From the NCBI RefSeq assembly GCF_021650935.1, contig NZ_CP091244.1:806001-870000 (forward strand): a stretch of DNA of 64,000 nucleotides, given 5' to 3'. This document shows positions 8,562 to 16,951 of this stretch, piece after piece. A model generated the notes under the pieces. That model ran no database searches. It had not been told where the DNA came from and saw only the letters and a list, made by a program, of their open reading frames with translations. The position numbers and the translations under genes were made by a program. Positions within the stretch are counted from its first letter, which is position 1. Every line of letters begins with the position of its first letter. The stretch is from Thiothrix winogradskyi (lineage in GTDB: Bacteria > Pseudomonadota > Gammaproteobacteria > Thiotrichales > Thiotrichaceae).

Positions 8562-8951
8562 ATGAAAAAGGAATTGGTTCACACAGCCCAAGAACGTTAT
8601 TCAGATGCAGGCGATACCGCTTTGTTCGGCAAACCAACGCAATCCATGAAAGCCCAATGGAATGTGCCTGACAATCGTCCGCTGGCGGATTTCGCCCCAA
8701 CCATCATTCTCAAAGCTAAAGACTTCGCCACAGAAATCACTATCTTCAACGCCCGCGAACACAAAATGAACACGGAAGCCGCCATTTCCAGCGAACACAT
8801 CACCAACAATCAAGCGGTGCGTAAAACACTGCTGGAGCGCGGCATTCGCCCAGAAAACCTGCCACCCGCCGAAGATGTGAAGAAAGTAGAGCGTCGTTTG
8901 GCTTCTGAAGCGAAAAAGGCACTCAAAAAGCCCGACGTATTAGACGAGTGA
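8562..8951 (+). CDS. DinD-like protein, C-terminal half only
   Basis: 129 aa matching the C-terminal part of DNA-damage-inducible protein D: GDTALFG, NVPDNRPLADF, KAKDFATEIT and the end signature SSEHITNNQAVRKTLLERGI with PENLPPAEDVKKVERR. Complete DinD proteins are roughly 270-290 aa with an N-terminal Bro-N-type domain, which is absent here; the upstream DNA belongs to the divergent WYL gene. Start ATG 8562 is preferred over 8544, and no strong ribosome site precedes it. It may be a remnant or a functional stand-alone module. DinD of E. coli is SOS-induced and can inhibit RecA filaments; whether this half could do so is unknown. Confidence 0.75.
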   Translation: MKKELVHTAQERYSDAGDTALFGKPTQSMKAQWNVPDNRPLADFAPTIILKAKDFATEITIFNAREHKMNTEAAISSEHITNNQAVRKTLLERGIRPENLPPAEDVKKVERRLASEAKKALKKPDVLDE

Positions 8952-8960
8952 GTTCAGCTA

Positions 8961-10667
8961 TCACCCACAACAACTACAATTCCGCTTATACTTCTCCATC
9001 TTCCCAATCCCCGGATTAAACGTATTGGTCGGATCAAGCTTTTTGTAGAACTCTCGCAAGCCACTTTCCGCCTTATACAAATGCCCCACATTATGCTCCG
9101 CCGGGTATTTCGCCCCCCGCGCATCCAGCAATTCCAGCATCGCCGCTTTCACCGCATGGGCATCCGCACCCTTTTTCAGAATGTAATCCTGATGGAAAAC
9201 GTGGCACATAAAATGCCCGTAATACAAGGTATGTTCAATTTGGCTGCGAATGTGTTCCGGCAACACTTCCACCCAATCCGCATCATTGCGCCGCAACGCA
9301 ATGTCCAACGCCAACATTTCTTCGCCGACCTGATCACTGAACAAGGTCTGGTAACGAATCGCCGCGCCCGCCGCCGCAAACCGCTGCAAAAACGCCTTAC
9401 TCGCCTCCTGCGGCGTACACTCAAAATACGCCCCCGCATTGCCCGTATCCGCAAAGAATTCCGGCAAAAACGCCTGCGCCTCCGCAATCCCGCCCTCACT
9501 CATTTTCAAAATCAAGTGATGTTCATAAAGGTCACGGAATTCCAACAAACGATCCGGCAAATGCTGCGGAAACAAACGGCTTGCCCCCTGCATCACCCGA
9601 TCACTCAAATATTTGGGCAACACCGGCAACTTGTTCAACGTCGCATCGGTACGCCCCTTAATCGCAAACAACTTCGGCATCACATCCGTCCCCAACTTCT
9701 CAATCGTCAGGAAGGTATCTTTGCCATACTTTTCCGCAATATTGAAAATATCGCGGTGCATGTATTCGCCCACTTCCGGCACATTTTCAAACTGACTGAG
9801 GATGTGCCGACGCAAGCGCGTCAACACCTGCGGGTCATTCGTGCCAATGTAAAATGCTTGTTCCTGCTGCACCATCGGAAACGTATCCAGCCGCACCGCA
9901 AACACCGCCAATTTCCCCGCGCACCCGCTGGCTTCAAACAAGCGGCTTTCATCGGCATTGAAACGCGCCGGTGTTGCCGCATCCACATCGCGCAACCGCG
10001 CCACGTAGTCGCGAGCCGATGCCAGCTTACCGCCGTCATCCACCCCGTCTTTCGCAAAATCGTCAGACTCCAGTCGCGTAATCATCTCCTCCGGCGACTC
10101 GCCCAAGGCAATGCCCAAATGGTTAACCATTTCGAGCTTGCCCTGTTCATTCACCTGCGCAAACAGCGCCATTTCGGTGTAAGCCGGGCCGCGCTTGACC
10201 AATGCCCCGCCGGAATTATTTGCCACTCCACCGACAATCGACGCGCCCAAACAGGACGAGCCGATCACCGAATGCGGCGCACGTTTCAACGGTTTGAGCA
10301 GTTTTTCCAACTTGTGCAAGGTTGCACCGGGAAAACTCAACACCTGTTCACCACCATTCAACAGCACCAAATCGTCCATCGCCAAGGTATTGATCACCAC
10401 CACCTCACGGTCGTAATCGTCCCCGCTGGGGGTCGAGCCTTCCGTCAAGCCGGTTTTCGCTGCCTGCATGATAATAATGGTGTTCGCATCCACACAGGCT
10501 TGCAGCACGCGCCACAAATGCAGCAGCGTTTGCGGAAACACCACCGCCAATGCTGTGCCACTGCCCGAACGGAAACCAGTACGGTAATACTCAGTACGGC
10601 GTTGCCCGGTCGTCAGCTTATCCGCGCCCACAATGCCTTGCAGGGTGGTGATCAGGGGATGGTTCAT
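8961..10667 (-). CDS. dld: Quinone-dependent D-lactate dehydrogenase
   Basis: 568 aa, the usual Dld length (E. coli 571). A membrane-peripheral FAD enzyme oxidising D-lactate to pyruvate and passing electrons to quinone. The N-terminal FAD-binding region contains AKTGLTEGSTPSG and SSCLGASIVGGVANNSGGA; the later part, with basic and aromatic residues (YGHFMCHVFHQDYI), fits the family's membrane-binding domain. Near the C-terminus it has EHNVGHLYKA and LDPTNTFNPGIGK. GAGG precedes the ATG. It lies ten bases after the lactate permease gene on the same strand, so the two form one operon divergent from the regulator. Confidence 0.96.
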   Translation of the reverse strand: MNHPLITTLQGIVGADKLTTGQRRTEYYRTGFRSGSGTALAVVFPQTLLHLWRVLQACVDANTIIIMQAAKTGLTEGSTPSGDDYDREVVVINTLAMDDLVLLNGGEQVLSFPGATLHKLEKLLKPLKRAPHSVIGSSCLGASIVGGVANNSGGALVKRGPAYTEMALFAQVNEQGKLEMVNHLGIALGESPEEMITRLESDDFAKDGVDDGGKLASARDYVARLRDVDAATPARFNADESRLFEASGCAGKLAVFAVRLDTFPMVQQEQAFYIGTNDPQVLTRLRRHILSQFENVPEVGEYMHRDIFNIAEKYGKDTFLTIEKLGTDVMPKLFAIKGRTDATLNKLPVLPKYLSDRVMQGASRLFPQHLPDRLLEFRDLYEHHLILKMSEGGIAEAQAFLPEFFADTGNAGAYFECTPQEASKAFLQRFAAAGAAIRYQTLFSDQVGEEMLALDIALRRNDADWVEVLPEHIRSQIEHTLYYGHFMCHVFHQDYILKKGADAHAVKAAMLELLDARGAKYPAEHNVGHLYKAESGLREFYKKLDPTNTFNPGIGKMEKYKRNCSCCG

Positions 10668-10677
10668 GGCACTTGCC

Positions 10678-12372
10678 TCACATTAATGGGTCAGTCACGC
10701 CTAAGAAATGGATGGCAATCATGGTAATAATGCCCGCCATCACCAAATAATACAGCGTCGGAATAATCGTCATACGAATGGTTTGCCCTTCACGCCCTAG
10801 TAAGCCTACCGTTGCCGATGCTGCCACCACGTTGTGAATCGCAATCATATTGCCCGCTGCTGCACCCACCGCTTGCACCGCCACCAACATTGCACCCGAT
10901 ACCCCAATCAACCCCGCTGTATCAAATTGGAATTGCGCCAACATCAGGTTAGAAACGGTATTCGAGCCAGCAATAAACGCGCCCAATGCCCCAACTGCCG
11001 GAGCAAAGAACGGGTAAACATCACCTACACTGGTCGCCACCAATTGCGCCATTGCACGTGGCATAGACGGTAAATCCGCCAGATTCACCCCAGAGTTAAT
11101 CAGAATCCGCACCATTGGAATGGTGAAAATCAATACAAAGCCCGCACCCAGCAACGTCCGCGAAGACTCGCCCACTGCCGCTTTCAACTCAGAAAATTTC
11201 ATGCGATGCAGGAAGAATGTCGCCAGCACCACCAACACCATAATGCCACCCGGCAAGTACAAGAACTCGATTTTGCCGGAAATGCCTTTTTCACCCAGAA
11301 TATCCACCCAAGGCAATACCAAGGTATTGTTGAGGAAAGCTTTCACATCGGCATTCGCCCGTGACAACACCAGCAACGCCGCCAGCAAGACATACGGCAA
11401 CCACGCCATGCCAATCGACACGGGTGCTTTTGCGGTCAGGCTATCCAGTTTGATTTCGATGCTGCCCATCCATTCCGCTGCCCATTCGCTCGGTGGGGCA
11501 AAATCCCACGATTTTTTCGGCACGAGGAAACCGGCACGCGCCGCAGGCACAACCAATGACAAACCGACCAACGCACCAATGATAGAAGGGAATTCCGGCC
11601 CTAAAAACACGCCAGCCAGCGCGTAAGGAATCACAAACGCCAAACCGGTAAAAATCGCAAATGGCGCAACCGCCAAACCTTCCGTCCACGACTTATTACG
11701 CCCAAAGAAACGGGTCAGCATCATCGCCATAAACAACGGCATTAACACGCCAATAATCGCGTGGGTAATCGCCACCTCAGAGGTAATCAGCGCGTAAAAC
11801 ACTTCCCAACTAGAGCCATTCGCTGTCAGAGTTTCGCTGATACCGGCTTTATCCAAACCGCCGGAAACGCCCACCACAATTGGTGTACCCACCGCGCCAA
11901 ACGATACGGGCGTGGATTGCACCATCATTCCGACCATGACGGCTGCCATTGCCGGAAAACCCAAGGCTACCATCAACGGTGCGACCACCGCTGCGGGTGT
12001 ACCAAAACCGGATGCACCCTCAATAAAGCAGCCAAACAACCAAGCCACGATAATGACCTGAATGCGCCGATCGGTACTGACATTCGAGAATCCCGCCCGA
12101 ATCGCGGTAATCGCCCCCGAATGTTTCAGCGTATTCAGCAGCAAGATTGCCCCGAAAATAATCCACAGAATGGCACCCGTCAGAATCAGACCTTGCAGGG
12201 TAGAAGCCAGCACCCGGTTGAAGGTCATTTCCCACGCGGTCAGCGCAATCGCTGCCGTCACCACAAATACCACGGGCATCGCTCGCCGTGCAGGCCAGTT
12301 CAATCCCACTAGCAGCACGGCTGCTAGCACCAAGGGCAAAAATGCCAGTAACGAAAGTAACGTTTGACTCAT
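10678..12372 (-). CDS. lldP: L-lactate permease (LctP/LldP family)
   Basis: 564 aa, close to E. coli LldP (551). An inner-membrane proton/lactate symporter with about a dozen hydrophobic segments. The family signature EGASGFGTPAAVVAPLMVAL is around residue 120, with GAVGTPIVVGVSGGLDKAG after it, and AGSNTVSNLMLAQFQ and AVGAAAGNMIAIHNVVAAS toward the C-terminus. Its ATG follows a GGAGGAGG-type ribosome site. It is the first gene of the lldP-dld operon, 24 bases downstream of an ATTGGTCTTACCAAT operator-like dyad, so repression by the divergent LldR is likely. Confidence 0.96.
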   Translation of the reverse strand: MSQTLLSLLAFLPLVLAAVLLVGLNWPARRAMPVVFVVTAAIALTAWEMTFNRVLASTLQGLILTGAILWIIFGAILLLNTLKHSGAITAIRAGFSNVSTDRRIQVIIVAWLFGCFIEGASGFGTPAAVVAPLMVALGFPAMAAVMVGMMVQSTPVSFGAVGTPIVVGVSGGLDKAGISETLTANGSSWEVFYALITSEVAITHAIIGVLMPLFMAMMLTRFFGRNKSWTEGLAVAPFAIFTGLAFVIPYALAGVFLGPEFPSIIGALVGLSLVVPAARAGFLVPKKSWDFAPPSEWAAEWMGSIEIKLDSLTAKAPVSIGMAWLPYVLLAALLVLSRANADVKAFLNNTLVLPWVDILGEKGISGKIEFLYLPGGIMVLVVLATFFLHRMKFSELKAAVGESSRTLLGAGFVLIFTIPMVRILINSGVNLADLPSMPRAMAQLVATSVGDVYPFFAPAVGALGAFIAGSNTVSNLMLAQFQFDTAGLIGVSGAMLVAVQAVGAAAGNMIAIHNVVAASATVGLLGREGQTIRMTIIPTLYYLVMAGIITMIAIHFLGVTDPLM

Positions 12373-12396
12373 TGAGAACTCCTCCTCCTGAATATG

Positions 12397-12411
12397 ATTG
12401 GTCTTACCAAT
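12397..12411. promoter_or_regulatory. LldR-type operator 1
   Basis: ATTGGTCTTACCAAT, a perfect six-base dyad with a three-base centre, upstream of lldP. It matches the ATTGGT-N3-ACCAAT sites bound by PdhR/LldR-type FadR-family regulators, and the gene for such a protein lies at 12554. Confidence 0.8.
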
Positions 12412-12427
12412 TTAGCTAAAATGACCA

Positions 12428-12442
12428 ACTGGTAAGACCATG
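12428..12442. promoter_or_regulatory. LldR-type operator 2 (imperfect)
   Basis: ACTGGTAAGACCATG keeps the TGGT-N3-ACCA core of operator 1. It lies 31 bases from operator 1 (centre to centre), about three helical turns. Confidence 0.65.
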
Positions 12443-12526
12443 AATTCTGGGGCTTTTCGTAAGTCCTTGTCAATACACAATCTAATTCACTTGCAATAAA
12501 ACTTTCAGGCTTTTATGATAGCCGAA

Positions 12527-12541
12527 ATTGGTAAGACCAAA
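12527..12541. promoter_or_regulatory. LldR-type operator 3, just before lldR
   Basis: ATTGGTAAGACCAAA, with the core dyad TTGGT-N3-ACCAA. It ends 12 bases before the ATG at 12554, which argues against an upstream start at 12515 and suggests autoregulation. Confidence 0.75.
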
Positions 12542-12553
12542 AGAGCGGAAGCC

Positions 12554-13312
12554 ATGAAGAAATTACGTATCGCCGAGCAACTCACTCAACAACTGGAACA
12601 GATGATCACCAGCGGACATTTCACGCTGGGCGAACGTTTGCCTGCCGAACGCGCCTTGGCTGAACAATTCGGCGTATCGCGCCCCTCGCTGCGCGAATCC
12701 ATCCAAACCCTGAACAGTCGCGGCTTGCTGGTTTCCAAGCCGGGCGGCGGCACGTTTGTGCAAAGCGATACGCCACACGCCAACGCGCCGTGCAGCAGCC
12801 CATTGGTCGAGTTGTTCCGCGACAATCCCGAATACCGTTTCGATGTGCTGGAAATCCGCCACGCGCTAGAAGGCAATGCCGCTTGGTACGCTGCTTTGCG
12901 TGCCACCGATGACGACAAAGCCAATATCCGCGATTGTTTCGAGATCATGATTCAACGCCACGGCAACGCCGACCCGATGGACGAAGCCCGCGCCGATGCC
13001 GATTTCCACCTCGCGATTGTCGAAGCCTCGCACAATCTGGTGCTGTTGCACGTCATGAAAAACCTGTTTGAACTGCTGCAAAACAGCATTTCGCACAATC
13101 TGGATAAGCTCTACACCATCCCGCGTGTGTTCGATCCGCTCAAGAATCAGCACCGTGAACTGATGGAAGCCGTCCTTGCCAGCGACCCCGAACGCGCCCG
13201 CAAAGCCGCGCAAGAACATCTGGCTTTTGTGGAAGATTCCCTCAAATCCATCGACGCAGACGAAGCCCGCAAAGTGCGTTCGTTGCGCCACCTTACTTTG
13301 CTTGGAAGGTAA
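12554..13312 (+). CDS. lldR: FadR-subfamily GntR regulator of lactate genes (LldR-like)
   Basis: 252 aa. N-terminal winged helix (RIAEQLTQQLEQMI, GERLPAERALAEQFGVSRPS, then the GGGTFVQ wing) and a C-terminal FCD effector domain of about 150 residues with the typical His/Asp pocket (EIRHALEGNAAW, DADFHLAI, NQHRELMEAV). Regulators of this group sense lactate or pyruvate. The ATG at 12554 is chosen because operator 3 occupies the bases before it. It is first in an lldR-lldE-lldF-lldG operon, four bases before lldE. The three ATTGGT-type dyads are consistent with control of both divergent operons. Confidence 0.92.
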   Translation: MKKLRIAEQLTQQLEQMITSGHFTLGERLPAERALAEQFGVSRPSLRESIQTLNSRGLLVSKPGGGTFVQSDTPHANAPCSSPLVELFRDNPEYRFDVLEIRHALEGNAAWYAALRATDDDKANIRDCFEIMIQRHGNADPMDEARADADFHLAIVEASHNLVLLHVMKNLFELLQNSISHNLDKLYTIPRVFDPLKNQHRELMEAVLASDPERARKAAQEHLAFVEDSLKSIDADEARKVRSLRHLTLLGR

Positions 13313-13316
13313 ACCC

Positions 13317-14132
13317 ATGCCCCCCATACCTGACACCATCTACTTTTTTGGCACTTGCCTCGTCGATTTGATGTACCCGCAAGCGGGTGTGTCGGCGATG
13401 CAATTGATTCAACGTGCGGGGGTGAAAGTCATTTTCCCACCCGCACAAACCTGTTGCGGACAACCCGCTTGGAACTCCGGCTACCGTGACGAAGCGCGTA
13501 GCGTGGCACGGGCGCAAATCGCGCTGTTCCCCAAACCCATTCCCATCGTGATTCCCTCCGGTTCGTGTGCGGGGATGATGAAAGTGCATTACCCCGAACT
13601 CTTCGCGGGGCAACCGGACGAAGCGCAAGCGGTGGATGTTGCCAGCCGCGTGTACGAACTCACCGAATTCCTCGTCGATGTGCTGCACATTGAGCTGCAA
13701 GATTTGGGCGAACCCGTAACAGTGGCGGTACACACGTCCTGTTCCGCCCGCCGTGAAATGGGTGTTGCCGACAAGATCGAATCATTGCTGGGGCAACTCA
13801 GCAATGTGCAACGGGTGGAACACGCACGTAAACCCGAATGCTGCGGTTTCGGCGGCACGTTCGCGGTGAAAGAACCGGAAATTTCGGCGGCGATGGTGCT
13901 GGATAAAGTCACCCACATTCGCCATGCACAGCCAGACCGCCTGATTAGTCAGGAGTGTGGTTGCTTGCTGAATATTAGCGGGACGATGGAAAAGCAGGGG
14001 GATGCGATTCCGCATCAGCATATTGCGGAGTTTTTGTGGGAGCGTACTAGCATGGCTTCGACTTCGCTCAGCCAACGGACAGATCGTTCCCTGAGCGAAG
14101 TCGAAGGGAACACGACGGAGGGTACACCATGA
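13317..14132 (+). CDS. lldE: Lactate utilisation protein LldE/LutA, C-terminus extended by a palindromic repeat
   Basis: 271 aa; relatives are about 240-250. One subunit of the LldEFG (LutABC) complex that oxidises L-lactate to pyruvate with Fe-S clusters. Two CCG-type domains are visible: FGTCLVDLMYP and QTCCGQPAWNSGYRDEA early, then HTSCSARREMGV, ECCGFGGTFAVKEP and ISQECGCLLN later. The expected ending HIAEFLWER is at residue 243 or so; the remaining residues (STSLSQRTDRSLSEVEG and flank) are the translation of an inverted repeat at 14056-14106. The stop overlaps the lldF start by four bases (ATGA). Confidence 0.94.
   Translation: MPPIPDTIYFFGTCLVDLMYPQAGVSAMQLIQRAGVKVIFPPAQTCCGQPAWNSGYRDEARSVARAQIALFPKPIPIVIPSGSCAGMMKVHYPELFAGQPDEAQAVDVASRVYELTEFLVDVLHIELQDLGEPVTVAVHTSCSARREMGVADKIESLLGQLSNVQRVEHARKPECCGFGGTFAVKEPEISAAMVLDKVTHIRHAQPDRLISQECGCLLNISGTMEKQGDAIPHQHIAEFLWERTSMASTSLSQRTDRSLSEVEGNTTEGTP
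14056..14106. repeat. Palindromic repeat inside the 3' end of lldE
   Basis: Perfect 16-base arms CTTCGACTTCGCTCAG (14056-14071) and CTGAGCGAAGTCGAAG (14091-14106) around a 19-base centre. Elements of this form are normally intergenic; here the open reading frame runs through it. Confidence 0.85.
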
Positions 14133-15544
14133 CATCCACTTTCCGCACCACCGTCCGCACCAACCTCGCAAAGCCCGAAGTCCGCGCCAATTTTTACCGC
14201 GCAATGGATGGCTTGATGACGCGCCGCCTCGACCAATTCCCCGACAAAGCCGAACTGGAACGCTTGCGCACCCAAAGCATGGCAATCCGCGCCAATGCCC
14301 TAAGCAAGCTGCCGGAATTGCTGGAAACGCTCGAAGCCAACCTGACCCGCAACGGCATCCAAGTGCATTGGGCTGAAACCACTGACCAAGCCAACCAAAT
14401 CGTGTTGTCGATTTTGCAAAAGCATAACGCCAAGTCGATCATCAAGGGCAAGTCGATGGTGTCGGAAGAAATGGGCTTAAACCATTTCCTCGAAGCCTTG
14501 GGCATTGAAGCCTTGGAATCGGATTTGGGCGAATTCATTATCCAGCTCGACCACGAAGCGCCGTCGCACATTATCATGCCCGCGATTCACAAAAACCGCA
14601 TACAGATTGCCAAGTTGTTCCACGAAAAATTCCCCGACATTCCTTACACCGAAGACGTGGATGAATTGACGCAAATGGCGCGGCGCATTTTGCGCGACAA
14701 GTTTTACGCGACAACGGTGGGGCTTTCCGGCGTGAATTTCATGGTGGCAGAAACGGGTACGTTGTGTCTGGTGGAAAACGAGGGCAACGGGCGGATGTCC
14801 ACAACCGCGCCATCGGTGCATATCGCGGTCACGGGCATTGAAAAAGTGGTGGAAAGCCTGAGCGATGTGCCGCCGCTATTGAGCATTTTGACGCGCTCGG
14901 CAACGGGGCAACCGATTACCACCTACTTCAATATGATTTCCGGCCCGCGTAAGCCGGGGGAAAAGGATGGCCCCGAAGAGGTGCATTTGGTGTTGCTGGA
15001 TAATGGGCGTTCCAATATTTACAGTGACCCGGAATTGCTGGCGACGCTGCGTTGCATTCGTTGCGGGGCGTGTATTAACCATTGTCCGGTATACGTGCGC
15101 ATTGGTGGACACAGTTATGGCACGGTGTATCCGGGGCCGATTGGCTCGATTTTAGAGCCGCAAAAAGCGGGGTTGGATGTGCATGGCGAATTGGCGCAAG
15201 CCTCAACCTTGTGCGGTGCGTGTAGCGAAGTTTGCCCGGTACGCATTCCGATTCCCAGTATTCTCAACCGCTTGCGTTACGACGGGGTGCGCAGGGATAC
15301 CGCCAATACCAACACCGTGGGTTCGGGTAAACGCCGTACTTTGAGTGAAGCAGCGACATGGAAAACCTGGGCGTGGGCGGCAACGCATCCAACGATTTAC
15401 CATGCCGGTTCGTCGCTGGCGACGCACTTCAAAGGCATGTTACCGACCAATTTGGGCGCGTGGACAACGGTACGTAGTGCGCCGAAACTGGCGGAATCCA
15501 CTTTGCACCAACAAGTAAAAAATCTGGGAGTCGACCATGAGTAA
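14129..15544 (+). CDS. lldF: Lactate utilisation iron-sulfur protein LldF/LutB
   Basis: 471 aa, usual length. The N-terminal LUD domain contains KHNAKSIIKGKSMVSEEMGL and TGTLCLVENEGNGRMSTTAP. Two 4Fe-4S binding sites follow: RCGACINHCPVY near residue 315 and CGACSEVCPVRIPIP near 365, each sharing the ferredoxin-like CxxCxxxCP pattern. Acts with LldE and LldG in the cytoplasmic lactate oxidase complex. It overlaps lldE by four bases and lldG by eight, so the three are translationally coupled. Confidence 0.95.
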   Translation: MTSTFRTTVRTNLAKPEVRANFYRAMDGLMTRRLDQFPDKAELERLRTQSMAIRANALSKLPELLETLEANLTRNGIQVHWAETTDQANQIVLSILQKHNAKSIIKGKSMVSEEMGLNHFLEALGIEALESDLGEFIIQLDHEAPSHIIMPAIHKNRIQIAKLFHEKFPDIPYTEDVDELTQMARRILRDKFYATTVGLSGVNFMVAETGTLCLVENEGNGRMSTTAPSVHIAVTGIEKVVESLSDVPPLLSILTRSATGQPITTYFNMISGPRKPGEKDGPEEVHLVLLDNGRSNIYSDPELLATLRCIRCGACINHCPVYVRIGGHSYGTVYPGPIGSILEPQKAGLDVHGELAQASTLCGACSEVCPVRIPIPSILNRLRYDGVRRDTANTNTVGSGKRRTLSEAATWKTWAWAATHPTIYHAGSSLATHFKGMLPTNLGAWTTVRSAPKLAESTLHQQVKNLGVDHE

Positions 15545-16205
15545 TACTGCACGCGCCAATATTCTCGCTCGTTTGAAAGAAACCCCTCCCCAACCCTCCC
15601 ACACCTCTTATTCCTCCCCTGACAAGGGGAGGTTAGGAGGGGTTTCTTACGATTGGGATACGGCGGAACGGGTACGGCGTTTTACCGAACGCATGGTCGC
15701 AGTACGCGCCGAAGTACATCACGCCACGGCCGAAACGTGGCTGGATGTCGTCAGCCAAGTGTGTGCTGCCAAGGGTTTGAACAACTTGTTGGTTTCGCCG
15801 GAAACGGTGCTGGGCAAACAGATTCACGCGCAAGCCGACCGCTTTCCCACTCTCAAAACCTACGATCAGCCCATTGAAAGCTGGAAACAGGAAATGTTTT
15901 ACGGGATAGATGCCGCGTTTACGGGCACGTATGGCGGAATTGCGGAAACGGGAACGTTGATCGTGATGCCATCCGTTGACGAACCGCGTTTGATGTCGCT
16001 GGTTCCACCCGTGCATATTGCGCTGCTGGAAGTGAATAAGCTTTACACCACGTTTGCGGAAGCGGTGCAGGCGCAAGGCTGGGTGCAAATGGGAATGCCG
16101 ACGAATGCGCTACTGATTTCCGGGCCGTCGAAGTCGGCGGATATTGAGCAGACGCTGGCGTATGGGGTGCATGGGCCGAAGGAGTTGGTAGTGGTGTTGG
16201 TTTAA
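15537..16205 (+). CDS. lldG: Lactate utilisation protein LldG/LutC with an in-frame repeat insertion
   Basis: 222 aa, LUD-domain third subunit of the LldEFG complex. Family features include GTYGGIAETGTLIVMPS (about residue 125), LVPPVHIALLE and SGPSKSADIEQTLAYGVHGP near the C-terminus. Residues 14-38 or so are encoded by a palindromic repeat (15577-15648), and reading continues cleanly into YDWDTAERVRRFTERM, so the gene appears to have tolerated an insertion that keeps frame. The insertion lies before the folded domain, so activity is plausibly retained. Confidence 0.93.
   Translation: MSNTARANILARLKETPPQPSHTSYSSPDKGRLGGVSYDWDTAERVRRFTERMVAVRAEVHHATAETWLDVVSQVCAAKGLNNLLVSPETVLGKQIHAQADRFPTLKTYDQPIESWKQEMFYGIDAAFTGTYGGIAETGTLIVMPSVDEPRLMSLVPPVHIALLEVNKLYTTFAEAVQAQGWVQMGMPTNALLISGPSKSADIEQTLAYGVHGPKELVVVLV
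15577..15648. repeat. Palindromic repeat (GAAACCCCTCC family) inserted in lldG
   Basis: The left arm begins AAAGAAACCCCTCC at 15577 and the right arm ends GGTTAGGAGGGGTTTCTT at 15648. It is the same family as the element at 37228-37279, but with a longer, imperfect middle. The total of 72 bases is divisible by three, which keeps the lldG frame. Confidence 0.85.
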
Positions 16206-16228
16206 GCCCAGAAATCTCTTAACTTGAG

Positions 16229-16951
16229 CTAACCCATCTCCACCAATATTTCCTCTGCTATTGAGCCAAACAGTTGGCTTACAGCAGAGTGGAATGGTTT
16301 TAATATGCCCTCGTGAGGCAGTAGCTCTTGCCTAGCTAGTTGTTTCAAAATTTCAGGCTGATCCAGAAAGGTTTCAATCAGTTCAGCCTTCTGTGCCAAC
16401 CATGTTCTTCGCCAATTCACTAAAATCGCTGCATTCAGATTGAGCTTATAAATGGTTAATCGTGCCTTAGCCCTGTCACGGCGTGGCATGTTTGTATTGG
16501 GCACGACACGTCCGCTGCTTGCTTCATAATGAAAATAACGTGCACAGTTTGGTCGCAAAGGATGAATAAACGCATCAGGGTTCCACCATTCCAAACGTGC
16601 ATGACCACCAAAAACATCGTGTCTGGCAAGTTGTCCGAGTGCTTCATCATCAATCGCAGAAACAATCAGGTTCGTATGGTCAAAAGTCCTGTTGGGGTTG
16701 GTCGATCGCGGCTCAATATGATCCAGATGCGCCCCCAAGCCCTGATTTCTGCCTGTGCCATCAACAAGTGGAATCTCACTGTATGCACACAAGCTATATT
16801 GTTCGTCATGCAGGCATCTGTTTTGGGTGGCTTTTTTCCGTTGTCCGCGAAAATTCTTCCAACTGCGCCGCGCTTCTTCTGAAGTTGCTGGAGGTGTTTG
16901 ATGCCGCCTTGCCAAATGGTGATTCGCCTCTCTCTTGAAAATTGCTCTCAT
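16229..16951 (-). CDS. ptuB: Septu/retron-type HNH endonuclease PtuB
   Basis: 240 aa. It matches the HNH family found with Septu and some retron systems: CAYSEIPLVDG near residue 55, then the core HLDHIEPRSTNPNRTF and NLIVSAIDD, with later ARYFHYEASSGRV. The HxDHIxPR motif supplies the metal-binding and catalytic His. Its start overlaps the stop of the ATPase by four bases (ATGA), the gene order of Septu (ptuA then ptuB). No reverse transcriptase or retron RNA is visible nearby, so Septu is preferred over a retron. It converges on lldG with 23 bases between. Confidence 0.88.
   Translation of the reverse strand: MRAIFKREANHHLARRHQTPPATSEEARRSWKNFRGQRKKATQNRCLHDEQYSLCAYSEIPLVDGTGRNQGLGAHLDHIEPRSTNPNRTFDHTNLIVSAIDDEALGQLARHDVFGGHARLEWWNPDAFIHPLRPNCARYFHYEASSGRVVPNTNMPRRDRAKARLTIYKLNLNAAILVNWRRTWLAQKAELIETFLDQPEILKQLARQELLPHEGILKPFHSAVSQLFGSIAEEILVEMG

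Noticed and set aside
8500..8820. Minus-strand frames over the dinD-like gene
   Set aside because: Antisense shadows of a recognisable DinD C-terminal sequence.
9081..10727. 548-codon open frame opposite dld
   Set aside because: Antisense shadow of a clear D-lactate dehydrogenase. Its translation is Arg/His/Gln-rich with no family features.
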